Shown here: positions 14,233 to 23,429 of the stretch, one piece after another | Numbering within the stretch: the stretch's first letter is position 1 | Layout: every line of letters starts with the position of its first letter | IMG/VR virus record: IMGVR_UViG_3300005527_000142 | Location: 1 to 36,215 of that record | Direction: 5' to 3' (one strand) | DNA from: a virus | Length of the DNA: 36,215 nucleotides | The notes under the pieces: model-generated | Told to the model about the DNA's origin: nothing | The model's input: only the letters and a program-made list of their open reading frames with translations | The model's database searches: none | Translations under genes and position numbers: made by a program

Positions 14233-15102
14233 TTATTCTTCGTACTTCACAGTCTGATTGGACATTTGTCTTGTCCAACTGGGATTGAGTCCATTGATTT
14301 CTAATATGTCATCTCTGATGTTTTGATTTTTCTTTTCTTCGTTGAGCACACGAGTAAAGGAATTGGTTATGGCCGCGGTATAGTAAGCAAAAGGATTGTC
14401 TGATTTTGATTCATCAAACTTCAATCCAATCTGGCTCAATTGCAGCAGTGCGGTGCCGCGCATTTCTTCGTTGTAGGTATAACCACGCCAGTTTGATCGG
14501 GTGGCATAGCGCTCGCACAGTTTGATAAACATATGTGCCAGTTTGTTGGTCATCTTGCCGTGTTCTTTGCAAAACACTCCGGTGTCAAGATCTCCGGACC
14601 AGTGGCTGCGGCCCACGATGTAAGGATCTTTGTCTTCCGTGAGCCGGAAGTGTTCAAACGGCGGAAAGTTCAATCTGATATGTGTCTGTGCCACGGGTTC
14701 TTCTTCGGGCACGATGTCCACTATTTCGGCCAAGGGATCTTCTTCAGGCAGTTCTTCCCAGCCAAACAGTTCTTCCACGGATTTCTTCTTGGCCTGTGCC
14801 TTGGGCACTTTTTTAGGCGCCATGGGAATATGCTCCCAGGTCATGATGCGAAACACCAAATCCGTGTGCGGAATCTTTTTTTCGTTGACTTCTGCGCCAG
14901 TTTCCTTGGTCAGTCTGGCTGCACGATTTCTGCGTGCTTCGGCTATGGTATTGCGATTGATCTTGGCAACACTGGCCAAGATGATGTCATACTGATGATC
15001 CTGTGTTCTGTCAGCGTAATAGCAGTAGGTGTTTTTGCTTAGGTGTATTTCTTTCAGTAAATCGCGGTTGTTTAGGTAGTTTCTGGGTGCGGCCAATGCC
15101 AT
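14233..15102 (-). CDS. 55: Late transcription sigma factor gp55
   Basis: Directs host RNA polymerase core to phage late promoters; in T4 it also contacts the sliding clamp through its C-terminus. The 289-aa protein (T4: 185) keeps the N-terminal NYLNNRDLLKEI and the sigma-2-like block from about residue 180, TNKLAHMFIKLCERYATRSN, then WRGYTYNEEMRGTALLQLSQ and FDESKSDNPFAYYTAAITNS. Between them is an insertion of roughly 150 residues with an acidic segment near 120-140; I recall the same insertion in marine T4-like phages. The start at 15102 has AAGGA at good spacing and a TAAATA box 20 nt upstream, so gp55 may drive its own gene. It leads the gp55-gp47-gp46-nuclease operon. Confidence 0.94.
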   Translation of the reverse strand: MALAAPRNYLNNRDLLKEIHLSKNTYCYYADRTQDHQYDIILASVAKINRNTIAEARRNRAARLTKETGAEVNEKKIPHTDLVFRIMTWEHIPMAPKKVPKAQAKKKSVEELFGWEELPEEDPLAEIVDIVPEEEPVAQTHIRLNFPPFEHFRLTEDKDPYIVGRSHWSGDLDTGVFCKEHGKMTNKLAHMFIKLCERYATRSNWRGYTYNEEMRGTALLQLSQIGLKFDESKSDNPFAYYTAAITNSFTRVLNEEKKNQNIRDDILEINGLNPSWTRQMSNQTVKYEE

Positions 15103-15120
15103 GGTGAATCCTTGTTAGAA

Positions 15121-15130
15121 TGTATTTATT
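15121..15130 (-). promoter_or_regulatory. Putative late promoter for the gp55 operon
   Basis: Minus strand AATAAATACA, core TAAATA at 15123-15128, 20 nt before the gp55 ATG. It suggests positive autoregulation, although an early or middle promoter must also exist for gp55 to be made in the first place; none is obvious in the 115-nt divergent gap. Confidence 0.55.
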
Positions 15131-15190
15131 TTACAACAAATTGCCGTTGTGTCAACCGCGGATCACTCCAAAATCGCCGTTTTTACGGGT

Positions 15191-15200
15191 GCTAAATATA
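15191..15200 (+). promoter_or_regulatory. Putative late promoter for the baseplate operon
   Basis: Plus strand GCTAAATATA, core TAAATA at 15193-15198, 19 nt before the ATG at 15218. The same 19-nt spacing occurs before gp6. Confidence 0.6.
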
Positions 15201-15217
15201 GATAACAGGATAAAGCA

Positions 15218-18013
15218 ATGGCATTGACACCACAACAGATAGCCGCAGAACTCAACAGACTGACATCTCAGGGTCTTACCTTAGAACAGGCAGAACAACA
15301 AGTTCCCGGAGCCACTGCGCTGCTTGAAAGCACAGAGTTGATACTAAACGATGTGCCGGGCAGCCCCACGCGTGGCCAAGTAGAAGTTTATACTACTGGC
15401 AGTAAAAAAGCGGGTGTAGATTATAATGTTTATACTCCAACTGCTGAGGAACAAGCAGAAAACGCTCGATTCTTTGAAGATCCTCCGCCCACCAATATTA
15501 CCAATCAACCGGTGGTTTCATCTCCCCCGCTCAAAACAACAACCACCACTACCACCTTTACCGAGGAACAAGTGTCCACATCCGGAGGCGGGGTGACCAC
15601 TTTCAAAGTGGCGGATTTTGTGTATAAGGATACACCTGCCAGCCGGGCTCTGCAGACTCAGGCCGATTCAGTCGGTTTGGAAAAAGAAGCTTATGCACAG
15701 AGCCTGCGCGATCAAGGCAAAAGCGGAAGAGAGATTCTGAGAGATCCCACCTATCGAGAACTCAGCGCCAAGCAAACAGCATTGAACAATCGAGCATTTG
15801 AAGCCAAGTCTGGCGAAGGCGGAGAAGTTACCACCACATATGAACCTGGCGTTAGCGAAACTATCAACAGCACTACAGTGACATCAAGTGTTACCAATTC
15901 GCAAGTGCCCCAGACAGCACAGACCAGAGTGACCACAGAAGCCGAAGCCACACGCCAACAGGTGGCGGCTCTTGACAGCGGCGACAGCGCGGTAAACACT
16001 ACCAAGATTGCCGGAGCCGAAGGCAACAATACCTTGGTGCAGACCAACACAGTAGAAGGTGCCGCCACAGCATCTCCACAAGCATCCTTCAACACAGCAC
16101 AACCTAGGAGTATAGATGCACCAGTAAACACGGCAATAAGTCCTGAATTGACTCGGCCGGCAGATACCAATTCGACGTCACGAGCGTATCAGACGCAGGT
16201 AGACGATTACCGAGCGCAGGTCAATGACTTAAAATCTGACTTGGAGATTCAGCAGACGCAGCTCAAGTCATTGGAAGCGGCCCGTGCTAAGTTGGGTGAG
16301 GAACTAAAGTCGGCTGCTCCAGGCAGCCCCGAGCAAGCAGAGATACTGGCTAAACGCAATGCCTTGAACTCAGATATATCCGATCAAGAAAACAAAATTG
16401 GCCAGACCAACAGCGTGCTGGCCATCAAAGAACAAAGTTTGACACAAAGTCAGGATGACTTAGCCAGAGTATCCTCGGGAGGCTCAGCACCTGCACCTGG
16501 GGCTCCAGCAGTGACCGGAAACGCAGATCCCGCGGCCAACGCTATTAATCAGCAGGCTGCGGAGATAAACAATGCCACTCCAAATACCACAACAGTAAAC
16601 CCAGAATTAGATTCTGCATTATCTGCACAGCAATCTGCAACCGACGACGAAATCGATCAGCAACGAGAAAATCAACTGATCACAGTAGACGAAGATGGAA
16701 ATTTCACAGCAGAGAATCCCTACACAGCTGTACAAGGCGGAGATGATGCTGAATTAACAGATGAACAGATTGATCTGGCGCGAGAAAATCAACTGATTGA
16801 GCAAGACGAAGATGGAAATCTAACAGCAGAGAATCCTTATGATGTCCAAGGCGGAGATGATGCTCAATTAACAGATGAACAGATTGATCTGGAACGAGAA
16901 AATCAACTTATAGTACAAGATGAGGATGGAAACCTAACAGCAGAGAATCCCTACACAGCCATTGGAGATCGAGAACTCAGCGAAGAAGAACAGCAAGAAC
17001 AAGACAATCCCATTGATTACAGCAATGAAGTGGAAGTGGATCCCTACAGCGATGTTGAAGGCGATTACGGCGAACGTGAAGAAGGCACCGGCGACGATGT
17101 AGTCGAAGTTGGCCCCGACGGTTCACTGACTGCTCGTGCCCAGACACAGGCCGAAGTAGAAACACTGCGTCAAGCACAGGCTCTACAACAACTGCGTGCC
17201 AAAAACACCAACGAAGATTGGCGTTTGCGAATTGGCCTAGCACCGGGTGCCAACTATCTGTACCGAGCACCCGATGCCGGCATATTACAACCTTTGAGAG
17301 AAACACAAGGTGTGGTGTTTCCATATACTCCCACAATATCAACAAGCTATCGCGCCAATTATGATGCTTACGAATTGGTACATACCAACTACAAAGGATA
17401 TTTCTACAAAAATTCCAGCGTACAGGAAATTTCTGTAACTGGTGTGTTCACTGCCAACAGCGCCGCCGAAGCTGATTATATGTTGGCTGTGATACATTTT
17501 TTCCGCAGCGCCAGCAAAATGTTTTACGGACAAGACTCCAATCCCGTGGCAGGCACACCGCCCCCGGTGCTGTATTTGGACGGCCTTGGAGTTTATCAAT
17601 TCAATGAACATCCTTGTTTGCTCAGCGCATTCAACTATAGTCTACCTTCGGATGTGGATTATATCCGTGCCGGTGGTGCAAGAAATTATTCAGGCGGTGC
17701 TGTAAATTTAGCTGGTATTAGAAATCAACAAGGCGCTGCCAGCAACAGTCCTTTGGGTGCCACGCTGTCTAGGCTGACCAGTCTAAAAAATACATTTGAT
17801 AATTTTATCAATCCTGGTGCTAGAGCAAATAATCCTGTGTCACAAAACATCACTAATTACTATGGTATCGCAGGTCAGCCCACATATGTGCCTACCAAAA
17901 TTGACATATCAATCACACTACTACCATTGATAAGTCGCCAGCAACAAGCACAGGTCTTTAGCCTTAAAAATTATGCCACCGGGCAAGGCCTGCGTGAACA
18001 AGGATTCTTCTAA
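15218..18013 (+). CDS. Large virion protein with tube-initiator-like C-terminal domain (gp48/gp54-type, tentative)
   Basis: The 931-aa protein has four parts. Residues 1-320 are S/T/N/Q-rich. A coiled coil follows at about 325-415. Three acidic tandem repeats of 38-39 residues lie at about 475-582, each with ENQLI and DEDGN[FL]TAENPY. From about residue 660 there is a compact domain (DWRLRIGLAPGANYLYRAPD, GVVFPYTPTISTSYRANYDA, then VIHFFRSASKMFYGQDSNP) that I recall as a conserved virion domain in marine T4-like phages. Position at the head of the baseplate operon, just before gp53, fits the T4 tube-initiation proteins gp48 and gp54 (364 and 320 aa), but the match is by context and general look. 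Start ATG has AGGA eight bases upstream. The stop overlaps the next start (TAATG). Confidence 0.7.
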   Translation: MALTPQQIAAELNRLTSQGLTLEQAEQQVPGATALLESTELILNDVPGSPTRGQVEVYTTGSKKAGVDYNVYTPTAEEQAENARFFEDPPPTNITNQPVVSSPPLKTTTTTTTFTEEQVSTSGGGVTTFKVADFVYKDTPASRALQTQADSVGLEKEAYAQSLRDQGKSGREILRDPTYRELSAKQTALNNRAFEAKSGEGGEVTTTYEPGVSETINSTTVTSSVTNSQVPQTAQTRVTTEAEATRQQVAALDSGDSAVNTTKIAGAEGNNTLVQTNTVEGAATASPQASFNTAQPRSIDAPVNTAISPELTRPADTNSTSRAYQTQVDDYRAQVNDLKSDLEIQQTQLKSLEAARAKLGEELKSAAPGSPEQAEILAKRNALNSDISDQENKIGQTNSVLAIKEQSLTQSQDDLARVSSGGSAPAPGAPAVTGNADPAANAINQQAAEINNATPNTTTVNPELDSALSAQQSATDDEIDQQRENQLITVDEDGNFTAENPYTAVQGGDDAELTDEQIDLARENQLIEQDEDGNLTAENPYDVQGGDDAQLTDEQIDLERENQLIVQDEDGNLTAENPYTAIGDRELSEEEQQEQDNPIDYSNEVEVDPYSDVEGDYGEREEGTGDDVVEVGPDGSLTARAQTQAEVETLRQAQALQQLRAKNTNEDWRLRIGLAPGANYLYRAPDAGILQPLRETQGVVFPYTPTISTSYRANYDAYELVHTNYKGYFYKNSSVQEISVTGVFTANSAAEADYMLAVIHFFRSASKMFYGQDSNPVAGTPPPVLYLDGLGVYQFNEHPCLLSAFNYSLPSDVDYIRAGGARNYSGGAVNLAGIRNQQGAASNSPLGATLSRLTSLKNTFDNFINPGARANNPVSQNITNYYGIAGQPTYVPTKIDISITLLPLISRQQQAQVFSLKNYATGQGLREQGFF
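16640..16965 (+). repeat. Three tandem in-frame repeats, 117 and 114 bp units
   Basis: The sequence cgagaaaatcaact recurs at 16664, 16781 and 16895, and ggcggagatgatgct at 16736 and 16850. The translated unit is about 38-39 residues, very acidic. A degenerate fourth echo (GPDGSLTA) occurs near 17115-17140. Copies differ mainly at third codon positions, so selection on protein sequence is likely. Confidence 0.9.
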
Positions 18014-18312
18014 TGCCATTATATGATGCTACCAGTCCTTATTTCAACACCAACGTGGTAGACAACTACTTGGATGTCATGATCAATCGTCCTATACCAA
18101 AAAGCGTAGACGACGAATACGTTACCATTTCTGCTGTGTACAACCTACGCCCTGACATGATGGCCTATGACCTGTATGGTGATGCTAGATTATGGTGGGT
18201 GTTTGCACAGCGCAATCCCAATACTTTGGTAGATCCCATCAATGACTTTGTCACAGGCCAAAAGATATATTTGCCATCCGGAGACAATGTTCGCGCAGCA
18301 CTGGGGCTCTAA
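18013..18312 (+). CDS. 53: Baseplate wedge protein gp53
   Basis: A 99-aa protein (T4: 196, so about half size) with the gp53 signature: an N-terminal YDATSPYFNTNVVDNYLDVM segment, then the LysM-like part DARLWWVFAQRNPNTLVDPI and DFVTGQKIYLPS. In T4, gp53 clamps neighbouring wedges together around the hub. The LysM-like half is retained here and the rest is lost. It overlaps the upstream stop by one base and leads the gp27-like gene by three bases, as expected for tightly coupled baseplate genes. Confidence 0.88.
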   Translation: MPLYDATSPYFNTNVVDNYLDVMINRPIPKSVDDEYVTISAVYNLRPDMMAYDLYGDARLWWVFAQRNPNTLVDPINDFVTGQKIYLPSGDNVRAALGL

Positions 18313-18315
18313 CTC

Positions 18316-21300
18316 ATGGCCACAGTCACGCTAGACACTTTGGTTTTACAGTGGGAAGCCCTGAAGGCGGAATTTAACCGCAAGTGGGCTCCTGAAATTA
18401 GAGCTATCCAAACAGCCACGGAACAAGGTGAAACTTACGATCAAGTGTATTCCAGATACCAAGCAGCCAGCGATGCAGTGCTGACTGCATTTGCTGAATT
18501 GGCAGCCATTAGAAATTCCGCTGACAGCATATTCAGTGAGTTTGGTGTGCCTGCTTTTATCGCCAAAACTGAAATTACTAACCAAGGTCTGACAACTTTT
18601 CAAAACAACCTAGCTATTTCACTGGGACGAGCACAGCGTAATCAAGCCACTGCCACCTCCACCAGTCAAGCAGCGTCGGGCGGCACAGCATCTACGCCAC
18701 AGACACTGGGTGCAGCCAGCGCAGTGGATCCTGCCAATGCCAACACAGCCGCCGGCGGTCAACCTTCTCCGGGCATACCGTTGGGTACACCTGCAGCCAC
18801 AGTTACTGCCATACCAGGCACAGCCAGCGGCATTGCTGCCGGGGCCAGCGGAGCCATAGCACTGCCTTCCAACTTTGGTACTACGGCAGGATTTCCGCAG
18901 ACTGCTTTCAGCCGAGAAGACGCCGGTCCAACTGTATCCCAGACCATACGTGCGTCTTCGTCGTCGTCCCCGTCTAGTAACAGCAATAGTTTAGGCATAG
19001 GGTCAGGACCAGTGACCAATCCCTTGGACAAATATGCCAGTTACACCTACAATCTCAGTTTGTATCTGCTGACTCCTGAAGACTACAATAAATTTGTGGA
19101 GTCTGATACCACCAGCGAAACTATCAATTTGCCAGGTGATCAACTGTTGATACGATCTGGTGGCAGCCCAGTGGGAGCAGGCAAACGCAACTCTTATTTC
19201 AGCGACTGCGATTTTACACTTGACAATCTACGCATTGAAAGCGTGATAGGATTCAGTGAACAAGGCGTGCCTTCTTCCACAGGGAGGCTAAGTTTTACCA
19301 TCACGGAACCAGCAGGCGCAACATTTATCTATAGATTACAAAGTGCCACAGCAACATTGGCCAACAAAGATCCCAACAGTGCTAGACAATACTATGCCCA
19401 TACCTATGCAATGGTCATACGATTTTATGGCTATGACAACAATGGTCAGCCGATTACTCCCAAAGGAGATATCAATCAACTGGATCTAGCCGGCAGCAGC
19501 GAGTCTGCGGTTCTTACCAAGATATTTTTGTTCATGTTGTCAGATGTCAAGACACGCATCGGCACACGTATAGTAGAGTATCAATGCTCGGGCATATTTG
19601 GTCCCAGCTTTGTGGCTAGAACAGCCATGTTAGGTGTTAGTCCTGCTAGATTTGAATTGACTGGTACCAATCTCAATGATATCTTTAATGGCGTGCCTGG
19701 TACCAGTAACAATGCCAACAACCAAGATGCCAATCCCAGGGCCGAAACCAGCGACGCCGATGCGCAAGAAGGGGGATTCTACGGAGATGCCAGCAAAGTC
19801 TCGGCACAGCCCAGCCAAAACATTCCCACACGCGGCCTTTGCCAGGCTATCAATCAAGAATTACAAAGATTATCTCGGCCGCAAAAGCAAGGCACCAAGG
19901 CCATTGACATACCCGACGAGTATGAAGTGTTATTTGCCAGCGACAATCTACGCAACGCTAAAATTATCACAGCAGGACTAGACAACAGCCTGGTCAGTGC
20001 TGCCGGCGATGTGCCCACGGATACCAAATCAATCAACACAAGAGAAAACACAGCGGTGCCTAAAAATGCCAAGAATGTGAGGATACTGCCGGGCACGCCA
20101 ATCATCCAGTGGTTGGATATGATGATACGCAACAGCGAATATGTGAAATCTCAGGCATCGCTGGCTATCAAGGAAAGATCAACAGATGCCGACGCCCAAG
20201 GCGAAGAAGACTTCTATGGCAAAAAAGTAGAACAAACCAAACCAGTGAAATGGTACAAGATCACCCCATTCAACAAGATCTTGGGCTACGATAAACTTCG
20301 CAAAACCTATGCCAACAAGGTTATTTTTGCCATCAGCGAGTACAGTGTCACTGACGTGCGCAGTCCTTATTTCAAACGAGCCCCTTGGCGAGGTCCTGAC
20401 AAACTCTACAATTTTACCTTCACTGGTCAAAACACAGCAGTGCTAAACTACGAACAAGATTTTAACGCACTGTATAGACAGACCTTTGGCATTGGCGCAC
20501 AGTTGGCCCAAGATGCTGGCAAGGAAGCCGCAGCCGCCGCAGGCCAAGTGGGCACCAGTTATGCCTTTCGAGTGGTAGCCGAAACAGGCAAACAAGGCAG
20601 TCTGGGTGACAGCACAGACCCGGCTGCTCGTGCTGCCGCTGGTATTTACAGTTTCACAGATTTGGCCAAGGCCAAGTTAAAAATTATTGGTGATCCTGAT
20701 CTGTTGTTGCAGGACTGGTACAATGTGAATCAAGCCTTGATCAATCGACAAAATCTCACACAAGCAGCTGGCGGCAATGATTCCAACATACTCAACAGCA
20801 ATCTTGGCGAATTGTATTTCCAGGTGACTTTTCTCACCGGCGACGACTGGAATCTCGCTGATGGCATAGTCAAAGTAGAACCACGCCAAGGGTTTGTGCG
20901 CCGCCAAAGCAATGCCTACAAATTTACCAAGATCAACAGTGAATTTCAAAACGGCAGATTTACACAGGACATAGAAGGCATAATCCTAGCCGATGTGAAT
21001 CCTGATCAAGCCTTTGTCAAAGGAGACTATACCAGCGGTGCTGCTGGCCAAATAGCCACAGGCACTCCAGTTGACACAGTTACCGACACTGACTCAGTTA
21101 CTGCTAGACAAGAGACCACCGAAGCCAGCACAGGTGCGTTTGATACCGACGGCTCCAATGATCTACGCACACAAGAAGGTGGTCCCACTACTGTGCCGCA
21201 AAGTCCCACCAGCGCATTGCCGGCAACTGCGCCACCAACTTTTGCCCAGCGCCAGGCAGCAGCAGCAGAAGCGATACGGCAAGCTCGCCGCGATCAATTC

Positions 21301-21378
21301 AGAAGGAAATTGTTGCCAAATCAAGCACAGACCGGCAACGACGATGCACCTGGCATTTCAGATATCATAGCACCATAA
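18316..21378 (+). CDS. Large baseplate hub protein, gp27-like (tentative)
   Basis: A 1,020-aa protein directly upstream of the gp5 spike, the place for the hub ring that holds it (T4 gp27, 391 aa). Layout: helical N-terminus (1-110); A/S/T/G/P-rich linker (110-235); a beta-rich domain from about 239 (YASYTYNLSLYLLTPEDYNK to FGPSFVARTAML near 440); a second linker; a beta domain near 645-730 (KWYKITPFNKILGYDKLRK, FTFTGQNTAVLNYEQDFNAL); a further segment (about 790-900); and a Q/A-rich tail. The 'Y-x-F-x-F-T-G-x-N-x-x-V-L-x-[FY]-x-x-x-F-N-A' element is one I associate with hub proteins of marine T4-like phages. The two beta domains fit the paired barrels of VgrG/gp27 hubs. Homology to gp27 needs a structure-level test. 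Confidence 0.65.
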   Translation: MATVTLDTLVLQWEALKAEFNRKWAPEIRAIQTATEQGETYDQVYSRYQAASDAVLTAFAELAAIRNSADSIFSEFGVPAFIAKTEITNQGLTTFQNNLAISLGRAQRNQATATSTSQAASGGTASTPQTLGAASAVDPANANTAAGGQPSPGIPLGTPAATVTAIPGTASGIAAGASGAIALPSNFGTTAGFPQTAFSREDAGPTVSQTIRASSSSSPSSNSNSLGIGSGPVTNPLDKYASYTYNLSLYLLTPEDYNKFVESDTTSETINLPGDQLLIRSGGSPVGAGKRNSYFSDCDFTLDNLRIESVIGFSEQGVPSSTGRLSFTITEPAGATFIYRLQSATATLANKDPNSARQYYAHTYAMVIRFYGYDNNGQPITPKGDINQLDLAGSSESAVLTKIFLFMLSDVKTRIGTRIVEYQCSGIFGPSFVARTAMLGVSPARFELTGTNLNDIFNGVPGTSNNANNQDANPRAETSDADAQEGGFYGDASKVSAQPSQNIPTRGLCQAINQELQRLSRPQKQGTKAIDIPDEYEVLFASDNLRNAKIITAGLDNSLVSAAGDVPTDTKSINTRENTAVPKNAKNVRILPGTPIIQWLDMMIRNSEYVKSQASLAIKERSTDADAQGEEDFYGKKVEQTKPVKWYKITPFNKILGYDKLRKTYANKVIFAISEYSVTDVRSPYFKRAPWRGPDKLYNFTFTGQNTAVLNYEQDFNALYRQTFGIGAQLAQDAGKEAAAAAGQVGTSYAFRVVAETGKQGSLGDSTDPAARAAAGIYSFTDLAKAKLKIIGDPDLLLQDWYNVNQALINRQNLTQAAGGNDSNILNSNLGELYFQVTFLTGDDWNLADGIVKVEPRQGFVRRQSNAYKFTKINSEFQNGRFTQDIEGIILADVNPDQAFVKGDYTSGAAGQIATGTPVDTVTDTDSVTARQETTEASTGAFDTDGSNDLRTQEGGPTTVPQSPTSALPATAPPTFAQRQAAAAEAIRQARRDQFRRKLLPNQAQTGNDDAPGISDIIAP

Positions 21379-21394
21379 GAGGAAATAATTACAC

Positions 21395-22843
21395 ATGGCC
21401 GATAACATAGAAATCAACCGCGGACAAGCCAAGGATCTAACCTTTGGACGCGGCCGTACTCCGGTAGATCCAGGGCCCTACATTGGTATAGTCAAAGACA
21501 GCACAGACGTGACACTGTCGGGTAGACTGCGTGTGTACATTCCCGAGATGCCGGGATCTTCGGCCAACGATTCCAGCACTTGGCACACAGTGAGTTATAT
21601 GAGTCCGTTTTATGGAGTTACACCCAACACCGGTGCATCGTCTGGTGCAGGCGATTTCATTGGCGGCAGACAAAGTTATGGATTTTGGGCTACTCCTCCA
21701 GATGTAGGCACCAGGGTCATGGTGATATTTGTGTATGGCGATCCCAATCAAGGATTTTACATTGGCTGTGTGCCCGAACCAGCACTGACACACATGATTC
21801 CTGCCATTGGTGCTGCTGCCGATCCCAATGAACCAGGAGACAGCAACGATTATTATGCTGTGGAAGGCACGCCTGATGGTTTTGCTGGCAAACCTTTGCT
21901 GCCTACTATCGAAATCAATACCAAAGATCCTACAATATTATCTGACCCCAAGTATTACACCAAACCCAAAGCAGTGCATGTCTATCAGGCTGCACAGATG
22001 CTACAACAAGGTATCATCGACGATCCACAGCGTGGGCCCATAACCACCAACAGCCAACGCGAATCACCTAGTCGTGTGTTTGGTATTTCAACACCGGGGC
22101 AGCCTGTGTACAAGGGCAAATTCGCCAACGATGAAATACAGTCTGACATTGATTCAGGCGACGTGGCACCCTCTGAGTTAGAAGTCATTGCACGTACAGG
22201 CGGTCATACCTTGGCCATGGACGACGGTGATCTATCCGGCAACAACAAACTGTTCAGACTTCGCAGTTGTCAAGGGCATCAGATTCTGATGAATGATTCA
22301 GATAGTTTTTTACACATCATCAGCAAGCGCGGCGATGTCTGGATCGAACTCAATAGAGAAGGTGCCTTGGACATCTATGCGGAAAACAGCATTAACTTGC
22401 GCACAGCCGGCACGCTGAATCTGCACGCGGACAAAGACATCAACATCAATGCCGAGGGTCAGATCCGTATGCGCAGCAAAGGCGCCATGAATCTGGAAAC
22501 ACAGGATGTGTTTAATCTACGTGCCGATAAAAATATCAATGTTTACACACAGGCCACATTCGAAGTCAAGGCCGATGGTACCCTGTTGTTGGAAGCCGGC
22601 GGCAAGGGTTCCTGGAAGTGCGGTGCAGAACTGCGCATGGACGCCAGTTTGATAGGCCTTAATTCCGGAGGTTCGGAAACAGTACCAGTGGTTCCAGAGT
22701 TGGTGAAAAACAGCCTGCCCGACACAGAGTTTGAAGGCAGCAATTGGATCATACAAAAAGACGTGATCCAAACAGTGGCCACTCGTGCGCCCACTCACGA
22801 ACCATATCCCATGCACAACTATGGAGTAGACACCAGTGAATAA
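21395..22843 (+). CDS. 5: Baseplate central spike protein gp5, without lysozyme domain
   Basis: Forms the trimeric spike under the hub. The 482-aa protein has the gp5/VgrG OB-fold at about 27-135 (PYIGIVKDSTDVTLSGRLRV, FWATPPDVGTRVMVIFVYGD, NQGFYIGCVPEP), then a linker and a C-terminal beta-helix made of short repeats (about 305-405: DIYAENSINLRTAGTLNLHA, DKDININAEGQIRMRSKGAM and so on). T4 gp5 (575 aa) has a lysozyme between these parts; here nothing resembling it is present, so this spike probably punctures without cutting. AGAGGAA lies before the ATG. The stop overlaps the GTG start of the next gene by eight bases. Confidence 0.9.
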   Translation: MADNIEINRGQAKDLTFGRGRTPVDPGPYIGIVKDSTDVTLSGRLRVYIPEMPGSSANDSSTWHTVSYMSPFYGVTPNTGASSGAGDFIGGRQSYGFWATPPDVGTRVMVIFVYGDPNQGFYIGCVPEPALTHMIPAIGAAADPNEPGDSNDYYAVEGTPDGFAGKPLLPTIEINTKDPTILSDPKYYTKPKAVHVYQAAQMLQQGIIDDPQRGPITTNSQRESPSRVFGISTPGQPVYKGKFANDEIQSDIDSGDVAPSELEVIARTGGHTLAMDDGDLSGNNKLFRLRSCQGHQILMNDSDSFLHIISKRGDVWIELNREGALDIYAENSINLRTAGTLNLHADKDININAEGQIRMRSKGAMNLETQDVFNLRADKNINVYTQATFEVKADGTLLLEAGGKGSWKCGAELRMDASLIGLNSGGSETVPVVPELVKNSLPDTEFEGSNWIIQKDVIQTVATRAPTHEPYPMHNYGVDTSE

Positions 22844-23429
22844 TCTCACTGAATTGGCAGCTCAATTAAATCTTGGCGTCAAAACAGTCATAGTACAGAC
22901 TGTGGATGTGTCAGATGTGCCATTGCCGCCAAGGCTGTTGGGCACATTGACACCTGCGGTACAACAAATAATGATGGCACAAAGAATCAGAACAGTAGAA
23001 CAACCTTCTGCTGCCTGGAGCACGGATCGTGGCATAGGCATCCTGGGATTGAATCTGCTGCAGATCTACGATCTTGGCCTGATCAAACCACAGTTGTTTG
23101 ATCAATTCGTCACAGGCAATACCAATCTAGACAGTGTGGGACTGGTTCCACCCAGTTTGAATTTCAATGAATCCCAGGTGTATGACGCGCTTAACTTACG
23201 CACCGCCTGGACCGGACAATACAATGTGAACAGCATCGAGGATATTTTGTCCAGACCAACTTTACAATATATTCTACAACAAGACAGTTATATTTTGAGT
23301 TATAACGCTTTGATCAGTGGCAATATAATCAACGGCACCGAAGACATCGAAGTCTTGGCCATGACCGTGGGGCTGACCAGCATCTATGGTTTTGCCGCAG
23401 TGGTTCAATTTTTAGGAAATCAACTGTAA
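22836..23429 (+). CDS. Virion-associated protein of unknown function (197 aa)
   Basis: Starts at a GTG that overlaps the gp5 stop by eight bases. The protein is mostly hydrophobic-helical: GIGILGLNLLQIYDLGLIKP (about 65-85) and, later, LNLRTAWTGQYNVNSIEDIL and YNALISGNIINGTEDIEVLA. The series 'L-x-x-x-G-[LY]-[IL]-K-P ... W-T-G-x-x-x-[IV]-x-S-[IL]-x-D-x-L ... G-x-I' recalls a domain repeated in large structural proteins of marine T4-like phages, where it follows the spike genes. Being between gp5 and gp25 suggests a baseplate or tail-tip role. No enzyme motif or signal peptide is seen. Confidence 0.8.
   Translation: MNNLTELAAQLNLGVKTVIVQTVDVSDVPLPPRLLGTLTPAVQQIMMAQRIRTVEQPSAAWSTDRGIGILGLNLLQIYDLGLIKPQLFDQFVTGNTNLDSVGLVPPSLNFNESQVYDALNLRTAWTGQYNVNSIEDILSRPTLQYILQQDSYILSYNALISGNIINGTEDIEVLAMTVGLTSIYGFAAVVQFLGNQL

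Noticed and set aside
13534-15042. Plus-strand frames opposite gp47 and gp55
   Set aside because: Antisense shadows of two strongly recognised genes; no ribosome binding sites or domain patterns.
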